Assembly (NCBI RefSeq): GCF_012932425.1
Contig: NZ_JAAIII010000002.1
Span: forward strand, 186,001-250,000
DNA length: 64,000 nucleotides
Source of the DNA: Bifidobacterium oedipodis
Lineage (GTDB): Bacteria > Actinomycetota > Actinomycetes > Actinomycetales > Bifidobacteriaceae
Direction of reading: 5' to 3'
How positions within the stretch are numbered: position 1 is the stretch's first letter; every line of letters begins with the position of its first letter. Made by a program: the position numbers and the translations under genes. Shown one piece after another: positions 9,718 to 19,689 of the stretch. The notes below the pieces were generated by a model. It had not been told where the DNA came from. It saw only the letters and a list, made by a program, of their open reading frames with translations, and ran no database searches.

Positions 9718-9795
9718 AGGCTCTCGCACACTGAACTGCCTCCCATTTCTCGTGTCCAAAAAATGGGAGGCAGTTCACACGCGGTGCGAGAGCCT
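9718..9795. terminator. Long two-part hairpin between convergent WXG100 and groEL genes
   Basis: Two nested inverted repeats: an outer 12-bp pair (9718-9729 with 9784-9795) and an inner 17-bp pair (9732-9748 with 9761-9777), with a small asymmetric bulge between them. The AAAAA run just left of the outer arm would be a U-tract at the end of the groEL transcript. It fits a strong bidirectional terminator, although the 78-bp length is unusual. Confidence 0.75.
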
Positions 9796-9852
9796 CTCAG
9801 CTATGCAGCCTTTAATTCAGCCTTTGTAAGGGCCTTATGGTCTACCGTTCGA

Positions 9853-11550
<1,698 letters not shown>

Positions 11551-11561
11551 TCAGCTGCCGA

Positions 11562-11588
11562 TTATCACTCTCAACCCCCGAGTGCTAA
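11562..11588. promoter_or_regulatory. CIRCE (HrcA operator), copy 1, groEL-proximal
   Basis: TTATCACTC, nine bases, GAGTGCTAA. This differs from the CIRCE consensus (TTAGCACTC-N9-GAGTGCTAA) at one base. It sits 84 bp upstream of the groEL start codon and 8 bp from a second copy. Confidence 0.88.
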
Positions 11589-11596
11589 CAGCGACA

Positions 11597-11623
11597 TTAG
11601 CACTCGATGCCGTCGAGTGCCAA
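11597..11623. promoter_or_regulatory. CIRCE (HrcA operator), copy 2
   Basis: TTAGCACTC, nine bases, GAGTGCCAA. This differs from consensus at one base. Together with copy 1 it makes a tandem operator, so HrcA dimers could bind side by side at the groEL promoter. Confidence 0.9.
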
Positions 11624-11658
11624 CATTGGTTTCGCCGATTGCGCTATGGGCATGAAAA

Positions 11659-11691
11659 AGCCCCGCCGGCACTATGAATGCCTGCGGGGCT
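11659..11691 (-). terminator. Rho-independent terminator of cspA
   Basis: A GC-rich stem (AGCCCCGC at 11659-11666 with GCGGGGCT at 11684-11691, extended inward by GGCA/TGCC) is followed on the minus strand by CTTTTTC. It lies 30 bases past the cspA stop codon. Confidence 0.9.
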
Positions 11692-11722
11692 GAAGTCTCC
11701 TGTACTTCAAGTCAGGGCCGAC

Positions 11723-11971
11723 TCACGCCGTTGGATGCGTATGTTCCTCGCCGGAGGACAACTTGACGACGTTCTTCGCCTGCGTACCCTTGCCAGAGTC
11801 CGAGGGCGTATACTCCACACGATCGCCTTCATAGAGCATCTTGAACTTATTGGTGCTGCCGTCGTCCTTAATTTCCGCGTAGTGCACGAAGACGTCCTCG
11901 CCACCGCCGTCCGGCTGTATGAATCCGAACCCCTTCTTGGCAAGGAAGAACTTCACGATACCTTGTGCCAT
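11723..11971 (-). CDS. cspA: Cold-shock protein CspA-like
   Basis: An 82-residue single cold-shock domain. RNP1 is KKGFGFIQ and RNP2 is DVFVHYAEI, both intact for binding single-stranded RNA or DNA as an RNA chaperone. The C-terminal 15 residues after VVKLSSGEE are a short His/Thr-rich tail. The ATG at 11971 is supported by AAAGGAAAG about 8 nt upstream. It is a single-gene unit with its own terminator, transcribed in the same direction as groEL. Confidence 0.93.
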   Translation of the reverse strand: MAQGIVKFFLAKKGFGFIQPDGGGEDVFVHYAEIKDDGSTNKFKMLYEGDRVEYTPSDSGKGTQAKNVVKLSSGEEHTHPTA

Positions 11972-12159
11972 ATCTGATCTTTCCTTTGTTCCCATAGGCA
12001 TCGCGAATATGCTAGGGAACGTAGAAAGAACCGCATCGCGCTCCCCCTACCTCGCGACTATTGGTCAATAGTAGCCGTGGGTGAGGAACATTGCGACCAG
12101 CCGACCACACATTGGGCAGCAATGTGAGCACGCTCACATTGCCAACCGGCGTATTTGTG

Positions 12160-12903
12160 CTAGTTGAGCAGCACCACGGTAACCGGCGCGGCAATGCCGC
12201 TGGCCTGCTCTACCGTGCCGATGCCTAGCGTGGCGGCCACATCATCGGCGGTGGCCTTATCGGTTTCGTTCTGGTACCACACCACGGTGTAGCCAGGCAG
12301 GGTGCCGCCGCTGGGATTCATCGGAACGGCCGCCGTATAGCCTGCCTGCTGAAGCACGTCGGTCATCTGACCGGCGTATCCCTGAATACCGGTGGCGTTG
12401 ATCACATTCACCTGCGTGCCCTTGTTCACCGTAGAGACCGGCGTGTCGTTTGCCTGCCCGTCAGCGGACTGGTCTGTGTTCTGACCATCGCTGTTACTCG
12501 CCGCAGCGTTGTCACCATCGGCGGTATTGGATTGAGCCGACGAATCTGACGTATTGGCGGAATCTGACGCATCGGTCTTATCGGCCTTATCAGCGTCGCT
12601 ATCGGCATCATCCGCATCGCTGCCGGACTTCTTGGTGTCGGAATCATCGGAGGTCTTGGAGGTATTGGACTTGCCGGAAGCCTGCGACGTATTCGCCCAC
12701 GGACCAGGCAGGTTGCGGTATTCGCCAGACACCGCCAACCACACACCCAAGCCGCACAGTGCCGCCACGACGATGACCACGATGAACGGCGTCATCCTGA
12801 CCAGCAGAGGTCGCGAGCCGCGGTGAACGCCCACCGGCCCCCTTGGCGGATCGTCGAACACGTCCTGCTGGTACGATTCCCAGGTCACCTTGTCACGCGC
12901 CAT
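12160..12903 (-). CDS. LytR C-terminal-domain (LytR_C) membrane protein
   Basis: A 247-residue protein. A short basic cytoplasmic N-terminus (MARDKVTWESYQQDVFDDPP) is followed by one membrane helix at about 37-58. An extracytoplasmic linker of about 80 residues consists almost only of Ser, Asp, Ala, Thr, Asn and Lys. A C-terminal LytR_C domain (VNVINATGIQGYAGQMTDVLQQAGYTAAVPMN ... TVVWYQNE) of about 90 residues completes it. This domain occurs in cell-wall LCP proteins, but the catalytic LCP domain is absent here. The ATG at 12903 has AAGAAGGG 6 nt upstream. It is divergent from ung. A role in cell-wall assembly is likely but unproven. Confidence 0.87.
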   Translation of the reverse strand: MARDKVTWESYQQDVFDDPPRGPVGVHRGSRPLLVRMTPFIVVIVVAALCGLGVWLAVSGEYRNLPGPWANTSQASGKSNTSKTSDDSDTKKSGSDADDADSDADKADKTDASDSANTSDSSAQSNTADGDNAAASNSDGQNTDQSADGQANDTPVSTVNKGTQVNVINATGIQGYAGQMTDVLQQAGYTAAVPMNPSGGTLPGYTVVWYQNETDKATADDVAATLGIGTVEQASGIAAPVTVVLLN

Positions 12904-13043
12904 AACAGCCCTTCTTTCATGCAAAACTATCCCCGAGTTTAACCGGCCAGACGTAAAACACCATATCGTGCCGCGTCCCATGCACCGGATATGCACGTTT
13001 ACCATGGCCATCTGGCCGCACGGTAGCGCTACAGTGGGAAACC

Positions 13044-13748
13044 ATGAGCGTCAAACCGTTAAGCGAACTGGTCGAGCCGGGCTGGGCCCAAGCTCTGGCG
13101 GATATGGAACCGACCATCCACCGCATGGGAGATTTTCTGCGCGCCGAAAACGCGGCCGGCCGCCCTTGGCTGCCGGCAAGCCACAATGTGCTGCGGGCTT
13201 TCACCATCCCGCTGGATTCGATCAAAGTGCTGATCGTCGGACAGGATCCCTACCCCACGCCCGGCCACCCGGTGGGCTTAAGTTTCTGCGTGGCACCGAA
13301 TGTGCGACCACTGCCCAAAAGCCTAATCAACATCTATAAGGAGCTGGTCGACGATCTCGGCGTGCCGATGCCTGCCAACGGCGATCTGACGCCGTGGACC
13401 GAACGCGGGGTTATGCTGCTCAACAGATGCCTGACTGTTGGCGTCGGACGCCCGAACTCGCATCAGGGCAAAGGATGGGAGGAAGTGACCGAGGCCGCCA
13501 TCCGCGCACTCAACGCGCGCGTGGATCCGGCCACAGGCCGTCCCAAGCCGCTGGTGGCGATTCTGTGGGGGCGTAACGCGCAAAGCCTCGAACCGTTGCT
13601 CACCAACGCCGTTATTATCAAATCTCCACACCCCTCACCCTTGTCTGCCTCGCGTGGATTCTTCGGTTCCAAACCATTTTCACGTGCCAATCAGGCGTTG
13701 GAGAGCATGGGTGCCAGACCGATCGATTGGTCGCTGCCCGCGGCATAG
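13044..13748 (+). CDS. ung: Uracil-DNA glycosylase
   Basis: A 234-residue family-1 UDG that removes uracil from DNA at the first step of base excision repair. The water-activating loop [16 protein letters not shown] holds the catalytic Asp68. The DNA-intercalation loop [17 protein letters not shown] holds the catalytic His. MLLNRCLTV and AILWGRNAQ strands are also conserved. Length is normal. It stands between the divergent LytR_C gene and the MoxR operon, 55 bp upstream of the latter. Confidence 0.97.
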   Translation: MSVKPLSELVEPGWAQALADMEPTIHRMGDFLRAENAAGRPWLPASHNVLRAFTIPLDSIKVLIVGQDPYPTPGHPVGLSFCVAPNVRPLPKSLINIYKELVDDLGVPMPANGDLTPWTERGVMLLNRCLTVGVGRPNSHQGKGWEEVTEAAIRALNARVDPATGRPKPLVAILWGRNAQSLEPLLTNAVIIKSPHPSPLSASRGFFGSKPFSRANQALESMGARPIDWSLPAA

Positions 13749-13811
13749 ATTCGGTGATAGAACAGAGACAATGGGGAGTGATAATCGGCACGCGTAGTTA
13801 GAGTGGTGGGC

Positions 13812-14903
13812 ATGACTGTCTTCCCCACGCAACCGAATATGCCTCCCCAGCCCGCGATTCCACGGCCTCTTGCCGGCATGCCGACCATGCCCGCGGCCAT
13901 GACGGAAGTATCGCTGAGCGCTGATGACACCAAACGCGCACAGGCGCTGGCAGCCAGCATTCGCGCACGATTCGCCCAGACGCTGGTCGGACAGGATGCT
14001 CTGCGCGAATCATTAATCGTCACTCTGGTGGCCGGCGGCCATATACTCATCGAATCCGTGCCCGGCTTGGCCAAGACCACGGCGGCACAGACTCTGGCCA
14101 CCTGCGTTTCCGGCTCGTTCAAACGCGTGCAGTGCACCCCCGATCTGATGCCTTCCGATCTGGTGGGCACCCAGGTGTTCGATTTCGCCTCCCAGCGGTT
14201 CACCACGCAGATTGGCCCCATCCACGCCAATTTCGTGTTGCTGGACGAGATCAACCGATCGAACGCCAAAACACAGTCCGCCATGCTTGAGGCAATGGCC
14301 GAAGGGGCGACGACCATCGGCGGCCAGCGCATCAGCCTGCCCAAGCCGTTCATGGTGATCGCCACTGAAAACCCCATCGAAGAGGAAGGCACGTTCAATC
14401 TGCCCGAAGCCCAGATGGACCGCTTCATGATGAAAGCCGTGATGACCTATCCGACGGCCGAACAGGAGGCGCGCATGCTGTCCATGCTCACGCGTCGCGG
14501 TTCCGATATGATCGGCCCCGACACCATCACTGGCGAGCGCATTGGCGTGGGCGATGTGGAATTCCTGCGCCAGGCCGCACGTCGCGCGCATGTTTCGGAT
14601 GCGATTATGCGGTATGCGGTTGATCTCGCCGCCACCTCGCGTGGTGCCGGCACCCGCCCGATTAAGGGGCTTGCGTCGTTGGTGCGTCTCGGCGCATCGC
14701 CGCGCGCCACCATAGCGCTTACACGCATCGGCCAGGCCAATGCGCTGCTCGCCGGACGCGACTATGTGGTGCCGGAGGATATCAAGGCATTCGCCCACGA
14801 GGTGTTGCGCCACCGCATCATTTTGACATTCGAGGCTCTGGCCGACGGCGTGACGTCCGACCAGATTGTCGACAGCATCGTCGAAACGGTTCCTGTTCCG
14901 TGA
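13812..14903 (+). CDS. MoxR-type AAA+ ATPase
   Basis: About 363 residues. Walker A is ESVPGLAKTT, Walker B VLLDEINRSN, and sensor 1 falls in VIATENPIEEEGTFNLPEAQMDRF, all diagnostic of the MoxR group. The C-terminal AAA_lid domain carries RGAGTRPIKGLASLVRLGASPRA. MoxR proteins act as chaperones for maturation of VWA-domain partners, and here VWA genes follow directly. The start could be this ATG or the GTG at 13803; neither has a strong ribosome site. The stop overlaps the next gene by 4 bp (GTGA). Confidence 0.93.
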   Translation: MTVFPTQPNMPPQPAIPRPLAGMPTMPAAMTEVSLSADDTKRAQALAASIRARFAQTLVGQDALRESLIVTLVAGGHILIESVPGLAKTTAAQTLATCVSGSFKRVQCTPDLMPSDLVGTQVFDFASQRFTTQIGPIHANFVLLDEINRSNAKTQSAMLEAMAEGATTIGGQRISLPKPFMVIATENPIEEEGTFNLPEAQMDRFMMKAVMTYPTAEQEARMLSMLTRRGSDMIGPDTITGERIGVGDVEFLRQAARRAHVSDAIMRYAVDLAATSRGAGTRPIKGLASLVRLGASPRATIALTRIGQANALLAGRDYVVPEDIKAFAHEVLRHRIILTFEALADGVTSDQIVDSIVETVPVP

Positions 14904-15844
14904 TCGACGATCCCATTCGCAGAAAAATCGAGGCCCTCACCACCCAGCTGAGCTTGCCAACCGTGCGCAAGGCGTTGGGTGTGCTTGAAGGCGAGCATGC
15001 TTCCGGCCGCCGCGGCGGCAGCGGAGGTGTGTTGGATGTGCGCGCCTATGAGCCTGGTGACGAATCGCGCCTGATTGATTGGAAGACTTCCGCACGCCAG
15101 GGCCGACCCATGGTGGTGCAGCGCGAACGGCTCTCCACGTCGCGTGTGTGGATGCTGATGGATGTTGGACGTCAGATGACCGGCACATGTTCCTCGGGCG
15201 AGACCGCCTGGCAGGTGGCGGCCAACGCATTGCGCATGTTCGCCGCCCTGTCGCTGCGCCGCGCTGATGATATTTCATTGGTGTTCGGCGATGAGGCGAG
15301 CATCACCCGCATTGCGTTCCATGGAGGGTTCGCCCAGTTCGAACGCACTGTGGATCAGGCGTTGGAGCGGCGATGGGAACATCGACGCAATATTGATGCG
15401 CTGCTTGATTATGCCCGTCGTATCAAAGACAGCCAGGCGATGATTGTGCTGGCCACCGATGAGCATGCGCTTGAGGAGCGCCATCTGACTGTTATACGGC
15501 GTATCGCTCGCACTCATCCGGTGGTGTTGATCAATGTGGCTACGCTTAATCCTTTTGCGCTGCCGGACCGCAAAGGCCCTGCTGTTTTGGACGGGCTCAG
15601 TGGACGTCGTGTGCCGGCGTTTCTGCGCAGCGCCAAGGCAGCCGATGAGGTGCGCACGCACCGTAACTCCATGGCGGCACTGTTGGATCAGGAATTGTCA
15701 CGCTGTGGTTCGCATATGATTCGCGCAGCCTCCAGCGAGGCGATGTTCAATCAGTTTGTGCGCTTGGTGTCGGTTTCGTTGTCCCGCAGCACGCGCAATC
15801 AACTGCATGCTGTGCCCGAATTGAATCTGGCAGGTGGACGATGA
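14900..15844 (+). CDS. DUF58 domain protein of the MoxR-VWA operon
   Basis: A 314-residue cytoplasmic protein with the DUF58 signature YEPGDESRLIDWKTSAR followed by a degenerate VWA-like fold (WMLMDVGRQM). Proteins of this type form complexes with MoxR and VWA proteins. It starts with GTG inside the moxR stop (GTGA) and stops inside the next start (ATGA), so translation is coupled on both sides. Confidence 0.9.
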   Translation: MIDDPIRRKIEALTTQLSLPTVRKALGVLEGEHASGRRGGSGGVLDVRAYEPGDESRLIDWKTSARQGRPMVVQRERLSTSRVWMLMDVGRQMTGTCSSGETAWQVAANALRMFAALSLRRADDISLVFGDEASITRIAFHGGFAQFERTVDQALERRWEHRRNIDALLDYARRIKDSQAMIVLATDEHALEERHLTVIRRIARTHPVVLINVATLNPFALPDRKGPAVLDGLSGRRVPAFLRSAKAADEVRTHRNSMAALLDQELSRCGSHMIRAASSEAMFNQFVRLVSVSLSRSTRNQLHAVPELNLAGGR

Positions 15845-16395
15845 ACGTGTATGTGATGGCCGCTCCGTCTGTTGCAATCGAACCGGCGGATATGCAGCCG
15901 GTTGCTCCGCTGGAGCTGACCGGCACCTTAACCGCTGTAATCGCTGTTTGTCTGCTGGTGGCGCTGGTTCTGGCGATTCTGGCGATTGTATTGTCTAAGC
16001 CAAGGCGCAAGTCCGATAAAGGCAACACAACGCGCGGCGCGCATCGTGACGTTGGTTCCAAAACCGTGTGGCGCGAACGTATCAACTCCGTGGTCGCCCG
16101 TCATGAGGCCGGCGAATTGAGCCGTCAGGAGGCCTTTGTGCAACTGGCATTCATCGCCCGTGACTTCGCCACGTCGGCCAGTAATACGCAATTGTCGGCC
16201 AGTACCTTGGCTGATCTGAACCGTATGGATCGAACTGGCTCGAACCGTGAGGGACTGAATGCGCTGCGGCAAACCATCGCCGCGCTGTACCCTCCTGAAT
16301 TCGCCAATGCATCGCTAAATAGCACGGCCGGTCAGACTTCGGTGCAGCAGGCGGCCGAATGGGTGTCAACACTAGTGGAAAGGTGGCGTGCGTGA
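15841..16395 (+). CDS. Small membrane protein of the MoxR-VWA operon (DUF4381-like)
   Basis: A 184-residue protein with one membrane helix near residues 28-51 (LTAVIAVCLLVALVLAILAIVL), preceded by a Pro-rich external N-terminus. A basic, helical cytoplasmic domain of about 120 residues follows (VWRERINSVVARHEAGELSRQEAFVQLAFIARDFA ... LNALRQTIAALYPPEFA). Its size, topology and place between DUF58 and BatA genes match the DUF4381-type component of these operons; assignment rests on this context. It overlaps both neighbours by 4 bp. Confidence 0.8.
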   Translation: MNVYVMAAPSVAIEPADMQPVAPLELTGTLTAVIAVCLLVALVLAILAIVLSKPRRKSDKGNTTRGAHRDVGSKTVWRERINSVVARHEAGELSRQEAFVQLAFIARDFATSASNTQLSASTLADLNRMDRTGSNREGLNALRQTIAALYPPEFANASLNSTAGQTSVQQAAEWVSTLVERWRA

Positions 16396-17456
16396 TGTTG
16401 CAATGGCATTGGCCATGGGCCGCGCTGGCCGCAGCACTGGTGGCCTGCGCGATTATCATACTTGTGGTGGTGGCGTGTTCGCGCAAGCGCCCGTCCGCGG
16501 ATGATCATGTGGTGTTTTCTTTAGGCGATGATCTCAATACCGAGCACGCCTCACGCCTGTTGCGCCAATGGCGTGCGCTGTCGCGCCTGTCCGTTGCATT
16601 GCTGGTAGTGGCGCTGGGCCTATCTATCGCCATGGTGGCCCGCCCCAGCCAGGTCGACGAAGGTGACGAACGTGCTGCCAGCCGTGACATCATATTGTGT
16701 CTGGATGTGTCCGGTTCTACGCTGCCTTATGACCGTGAAGTGATCGACACCTATCTTAAACTTATCGAACATTTCCAAGGCGAACGCATCGGCCTCAGCA
16801 TTTTCAACTCGACTTCGCGCACGGTATTCCCCCTAACCGACGACTACGAATTGGTCAGAGAGCAGCTCACCCTGGCCTCCGAGGCGCTGAAGGGCGTGCA
16901 ATCGCAGGATGACATCGATCAGATGAGCGACGAAGACTACCAGCGGATTTCGGATTGGCTTGAGGGCACGCAGAATCGTAAGAATGCCACCTCGCTGATC
17001 GGCGACGGCGTGGTGTCCTGCGCGGCGATGCTGCCCGGCTTCACCTATGGGCAGACCGACGAACAGGGCGATTCGCGCACACGTGCCGCCTCAATCGTGC
17101 TGGCCACCGACAATGTGGTGTCTGGCACGCCAACCTATACCTTGTCTGAGGCATTGGATTTGACCGAACAGACGAATATCACCGTAGACGGTCTATATTC
17201 CGGGCCGAAGTCCAGTGAATCGGATCAGACCACCGCTGACATGCGTTCAGCTATCGAAACGCACGGAGGTGTGTTCCTCACCCAGTCGAATGGCACGAGC
17301 GTGGATGAACTGGTGCGCGATATCGAATCGCGCCGCGATCAGGAAAGCGACAGTAAGGCGAAGGCTGCGATGATTGACGCGCCGGGCCCGTGGCTGCTGG
17401 CGATGACGATTGCGCTGATTGCCTGGATGGTGTGCGTCTGGAGGTTGCGTCGATGA
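16392..17456 (+). CDS. VWA-domain membrane protein (BatA-like)
   Basis: About 354 residues. An N-terminal membrane helix, a second helix near residues 60-80, and a von Willebrand factor A domain with a complete MIDAS start (CLDVSGST) are followed by a C-terminal helix (WLLAMTIALIAWMVCVWRL). The VWA domain lies between membrane helices, as in BatA/BatB proteins. The GTG at 16392 overlaps the preceding stop, and GAAAGGTGG lies just upstream. It probably binds metal and partners in a MoxR-assisted membrane complex; the function in bifidobacteria is not known. Confidence 0.88.
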   Translation: MMLQWHWPWAALAAALVACAIIILVVVACSRKRPSADDHVVFSLGDDLNTEHASRLLRQWRALSRLSVALLVVALGLSIAMVARPSQVDEGDERAASRDIILCLDVSGSTLPYDREVIDTYLKLIEHFQGERIGLSIFNSTSRTVFPLTDDYELVREQLTLASEALKGVQSQDDIDQMSDEDYQRISDWLEGTQNRKNATSLIGDGVVSCAAMLPGFTYGQTDEQGDSRTRAASIVLATDNVVSGTPTYTLSEALDLTEQTNITVDGLYSGPKSSESDQTTADMRSAIETHGGVFLTQSNGTSVDELVRDIESRRDQESDSKAKAAMIDAPGPWLLAMTIALIAWMVCVWRLRR

Positions 17457-18490
17457 ATGGATTCACCTTCTCCCCCGCACTTGGCTGGGTTGCCGGCGGC
17501 CTGTTGGCCGGACTGCTGGCGATAATGGCTGTAGCCGAAATCGTTCTGTTTATTCGTCGCCGACGTGCGTTCGCCAGCGATGAAACCGTATGGGCTTGTG
17601 TGCGTCGCACGCTGATGCTTTTGCTGGCAGCGGTGATGATGTTGACGCCCAGTCAGGTGACGACCACCACGTCGCGTGCGGTCAATGCCACTGATGTGAT
17701 TGTGGCGGTGGATGTCACCGGTTCCATGGCTGTGGCCGACGCCCATTATGGTTCCGACGACACCGTTACGCGCATCGACGCCGCCCGTCAGGCCGTGCAC
17801 GACTTAACCCAAACCTATGCGAATGCCAGTTTCGCCGCCATACGATTCGGAGCGTCCGGCACACTTGATGTGCCATTGACGCCGGATTCTGCAGCCATCG
17901 ATAATTGGGCCGATACACTGGCCGTGGAATCCACTGGCGTGTCGGCCGGATCCAGTCTGGATACGCCAATCGACCAGTTGCTGCTAACGGCCAAGGCCAT
18001 TCGCGAAGCACACCCAGATGATGCGATCGTCCTGTATCTGATCAGCGACGGCGAACAAACATCGACGAAAACTCGCCGTACCTTCTCATCGCTACGGCGT
18101 TATCTGGATGATGGTTTCACCGTGGGCGTGGGTTCCGCCGAAGGCGGGCGCATTCCCGTGATCACTGATGGCGCCAACGCAGGAAACACGGATTCCAACG
18201 ACTCGTGGATCACGGATCCTGATACCGGCCAACCCGGCATTTCCAAGATGGATGCCGGCAATCTCGAAGACATCGCTGATGAAATCAGCGGCAGTTATGT
18301 GGCCTTGGATGCTACGCATACTGTGTCTGACGCCGTCTCCTCAAAAGTTTCGAATGATTGGCGCGTAACCACCACCGCCAAGGAACGCACGCGCGTGGCT
18401 GCGGTGGTGTGGCCTCTGGCGATTGCGTTGGCCTTGCTATTGGCCTTCGAGATAGGCGCTTGGATCACAACGTCAAGGAGGCTGCTATGA
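17453..18490 (+). CDS. Second VWA-domain membrane protein (BatB-like)
   Basis: A 345-residue protein with the same layout as its neighbour: N-terminal helices (VAGGLLAGLLAIMAVAEIVLFI and RTLMLLLAAVMMLT), a VWA domain, and a C-terminal helix (VWPLAIALALLLAFEIGAWI). The MIDAS motif reads AVDVTGSM, with Thr in place of the first Ser, followed by the conserved Thr and Asp regions (YLISDGEQTSTKT). A probable gene duplication of the preceding VWA gene. It starts in an ATGA overlap and ends in another. Confidence 0.88.
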   Translation: MNGFTFSPALGWVAGGLLAGLLAIMAVAEIVLFIRRRRAFASDETVWACVRRTLMLLLAAVMMLTPSQVTTTTSRAVNATDVIVAVDVTGSMAVADAHYGSDDTVTRIDAARQAVHDLTQTYANASFAAIRFGASGTLDVPLTPDSAAIDNWADTLAVESTGVSAGSSLDTPIDQLLLTAKAIREAHPDDAIVLYLISDGEQTSTKTRRTFSSLRRYLDDGFTVGVGSAEGGRIPVITDGANAGNTDSNDSWITDPDTGQPGISKMDAGNLEDIADEISGSYVALDATHTVSDAVSSKVSNDWRVTTTAKERTRVAAVVWPLAIALALLLAFEIGAWITTSRRLL

Positions 18491-19053
18491 CAACGCATCA
18501 TGCTCGCGCGCCGCTGGCCGTTCGCCTCATCATCGCGGCACTTGCGGCACTGCTGATTGTTGTGGCGTCGCTTGCTGCGATCAACCTGTCTGCCGCGGCA
18601 AAGTTCAATCAGGCAACCCAGTCGTTGAATGCGAATATTCAAGCCGCGCAGGACGAGAGCACAGATGTGGACACGCTGAATGCCAGCCAGCAGCAAACCG
18701 ATGCGCAGTTCGCCGAAGCGGGAAGCATGCGTGCCGTGCTGTTGCCGCAAATCCGCGATGCCATCGATGCCAATGCGCAATTATCCCAGGAGCTGACGCG
18801 CATCACCCTTGAACGTGCGGAACAGCTTCATAATGGCGGCACTGACGGTCAAACACAAAGCGGACAATCAGGGCAGTCCTCTGATAACAAATCCACCGGC
18901 GGTTTAAGCGAAGAGCAACGCCAGCAGGTTGAAGAGCTGATGCAGGCAAACAAGCCTTCTACCAGCTCAGACAACGACGGCACCACCAGTCGCAATAATC
19001 AGGACCAGCAGTCGGGCACCACTTCGTCTAATGGAGAAGCCAAGCCCTGGTAG
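18487..19053 (+). CDS. Membrane-anchored protein closing the MoxR-VWA operon (DUF6466-like)
   Basis: A 188-residue protein. One membrane helix (LIIAALAALLIVVASLAAINL, about residues 13-33) is followed by an external helical region (FNQATQSLNANIQAAQDES ... EQLHNGG) and a low-complexity Gln/Ser/Asn/Gly tail. It resembles bifidobacterial DUF6466 proteins of unknown function; this is recognition by pattern, not a search. It is translationally coupled by ATGA to the second VWA gene. No clear terminator follows apart from imperfect repeats at 19060-19125. Confidence 0.7.
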   Translation: MTTHHARAPLAVRLIIAALAALLIVVASLAAINLSAAAKFNQATQSLNANIQAAQDESTDVDTLNASQQQTDAQFAEAGSMRAVLLPQIRDAIDANAQLSQELTRITLERAEQLHNGGTDGQTQSGQSGQSSDNKSTGGLSEEQRQQVEELMQANKPSTSSDNDGTTSRNNQDQQSGTTSSNGEAKPW

Positions 19054-19374
19054 TCGTTTATCCTGGCAGGCTCGTTTATCTTGGAGCCTTATCTATCTTG
19101 GCAGCTCTGCCTAGATAGACAGCCCCAACCGCTCAGGGTTCCAACGGATTCGGTTCGTTTCGATTGTTGTGGCACTCGACGGGAATCCTGTTTGTCGGGG
19201 TAACAATCGAATCAGACGACACACCGGGCTTATCCACAACAGTTGTGGATATGAAACCCTGCAGACAGGCTTATCCACAACATTTGGTGATAACTTCATC
19301 GATAAACGATAAGCTCTCTCCACATAGGTCGATTCAGCTGGACAAGCTGGCCACAGCTACCTTTAGCTGGGTGT
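19054..19374. other. Non-coding gap with imperfect repeats and DnaA-box-like palindrome
   Basis: No credible gene is seen in these 321 bases. The first 70 hold three imperfect copies of a TTTATC(C/T)TGG(C/A)-type phrase and a weak stem that could end the MoxR-VWA transcript. The second half holds the DnaA-box-like cluster listed separately. The last 90 bases must carry the promoter of the WXG-like gene, but no confident -35/-10 pair was found. Confidence 0.6.
19230..19279. promoter_or_regulatory. Palindrome built from DnaA-box-like nonamers
   Basis: TTATCCACA occurs at 19230-19238 and again at 19271-19279. An inverted TGTGGATA at 19244-19251 faces the first. Bases 19231-19251 form a 21-bp palindrome (TATCCACAAC, A, GTTGTGGATA) that is perfect apart from its central base. 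TTATCCACA is the consensus DnaA box. No origin genes (dnaA, dnaN, rpmH) are nearby, so an origin is unlikely; a DnaA-responsive or other repressor operator is possible. Confidence 0.6.
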
Positions 19375-19689
19375 ATGAATATTGTTCACGCACCCCTTAT
19401 TGATACAACAGGCGGCCTCGCCGGCAATACGGTGACGCCGTTCGACTACGGCACCTGCCCCTGCCATCAGGCGACGCAGCGCAGTCGGGATCTCATACGC
19501 ATCCAATGCGCCTCCACCTCAGCCTCAACAGAACGCGCCATAGCCGCCATCGATCGTTCGCGCACCATAGCTTGGAGTGGCAAAGCCGCTGATCTGTTCC
19601 GCTCCCGGCAAGGCACGAGCCTGACCAATGCATCGCTGCTATCCGATGAGGTCTATGCCACCGTTCGCATGGTTGGTGGTGCACCATGA
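19375..19689 (+). CDS. Small WXG-like protein coupled to hydrolase-like gene
   Basis: A 104-residue helical protein. The segment ERAIAAIDRSRTIAWSGKAADLFRSRQG has a W-S-G turn between two helices, as in WXG100-type type VII secretion partners. The N-terminal 45 residues are atypical and hold two Cys. Its stop overlaps the next start (ATGA), so the two products are probably made in matched amounts. No good ribosome site precedes the ATG. Interpretation as a partner of the following large protein is inference. Confidence 0.65.
   Translation: MNIVHAPLIDTTGGLAGNTVTPFDYGTCPCHQATQRSRDLIRIQCASTSASTERAIAAIDRSRTIAWSGKAADLFRSRQGTSLTNASLLSDEVYATVRMVGGAP

Noticed and set aside
19230-19279. Chromosomal replication origin
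   Set aside because: DnaA-box-like nonamers are present, but dnaA, dnaN, rpmH and an AT-rich unwinding region are absent from the surroundings.
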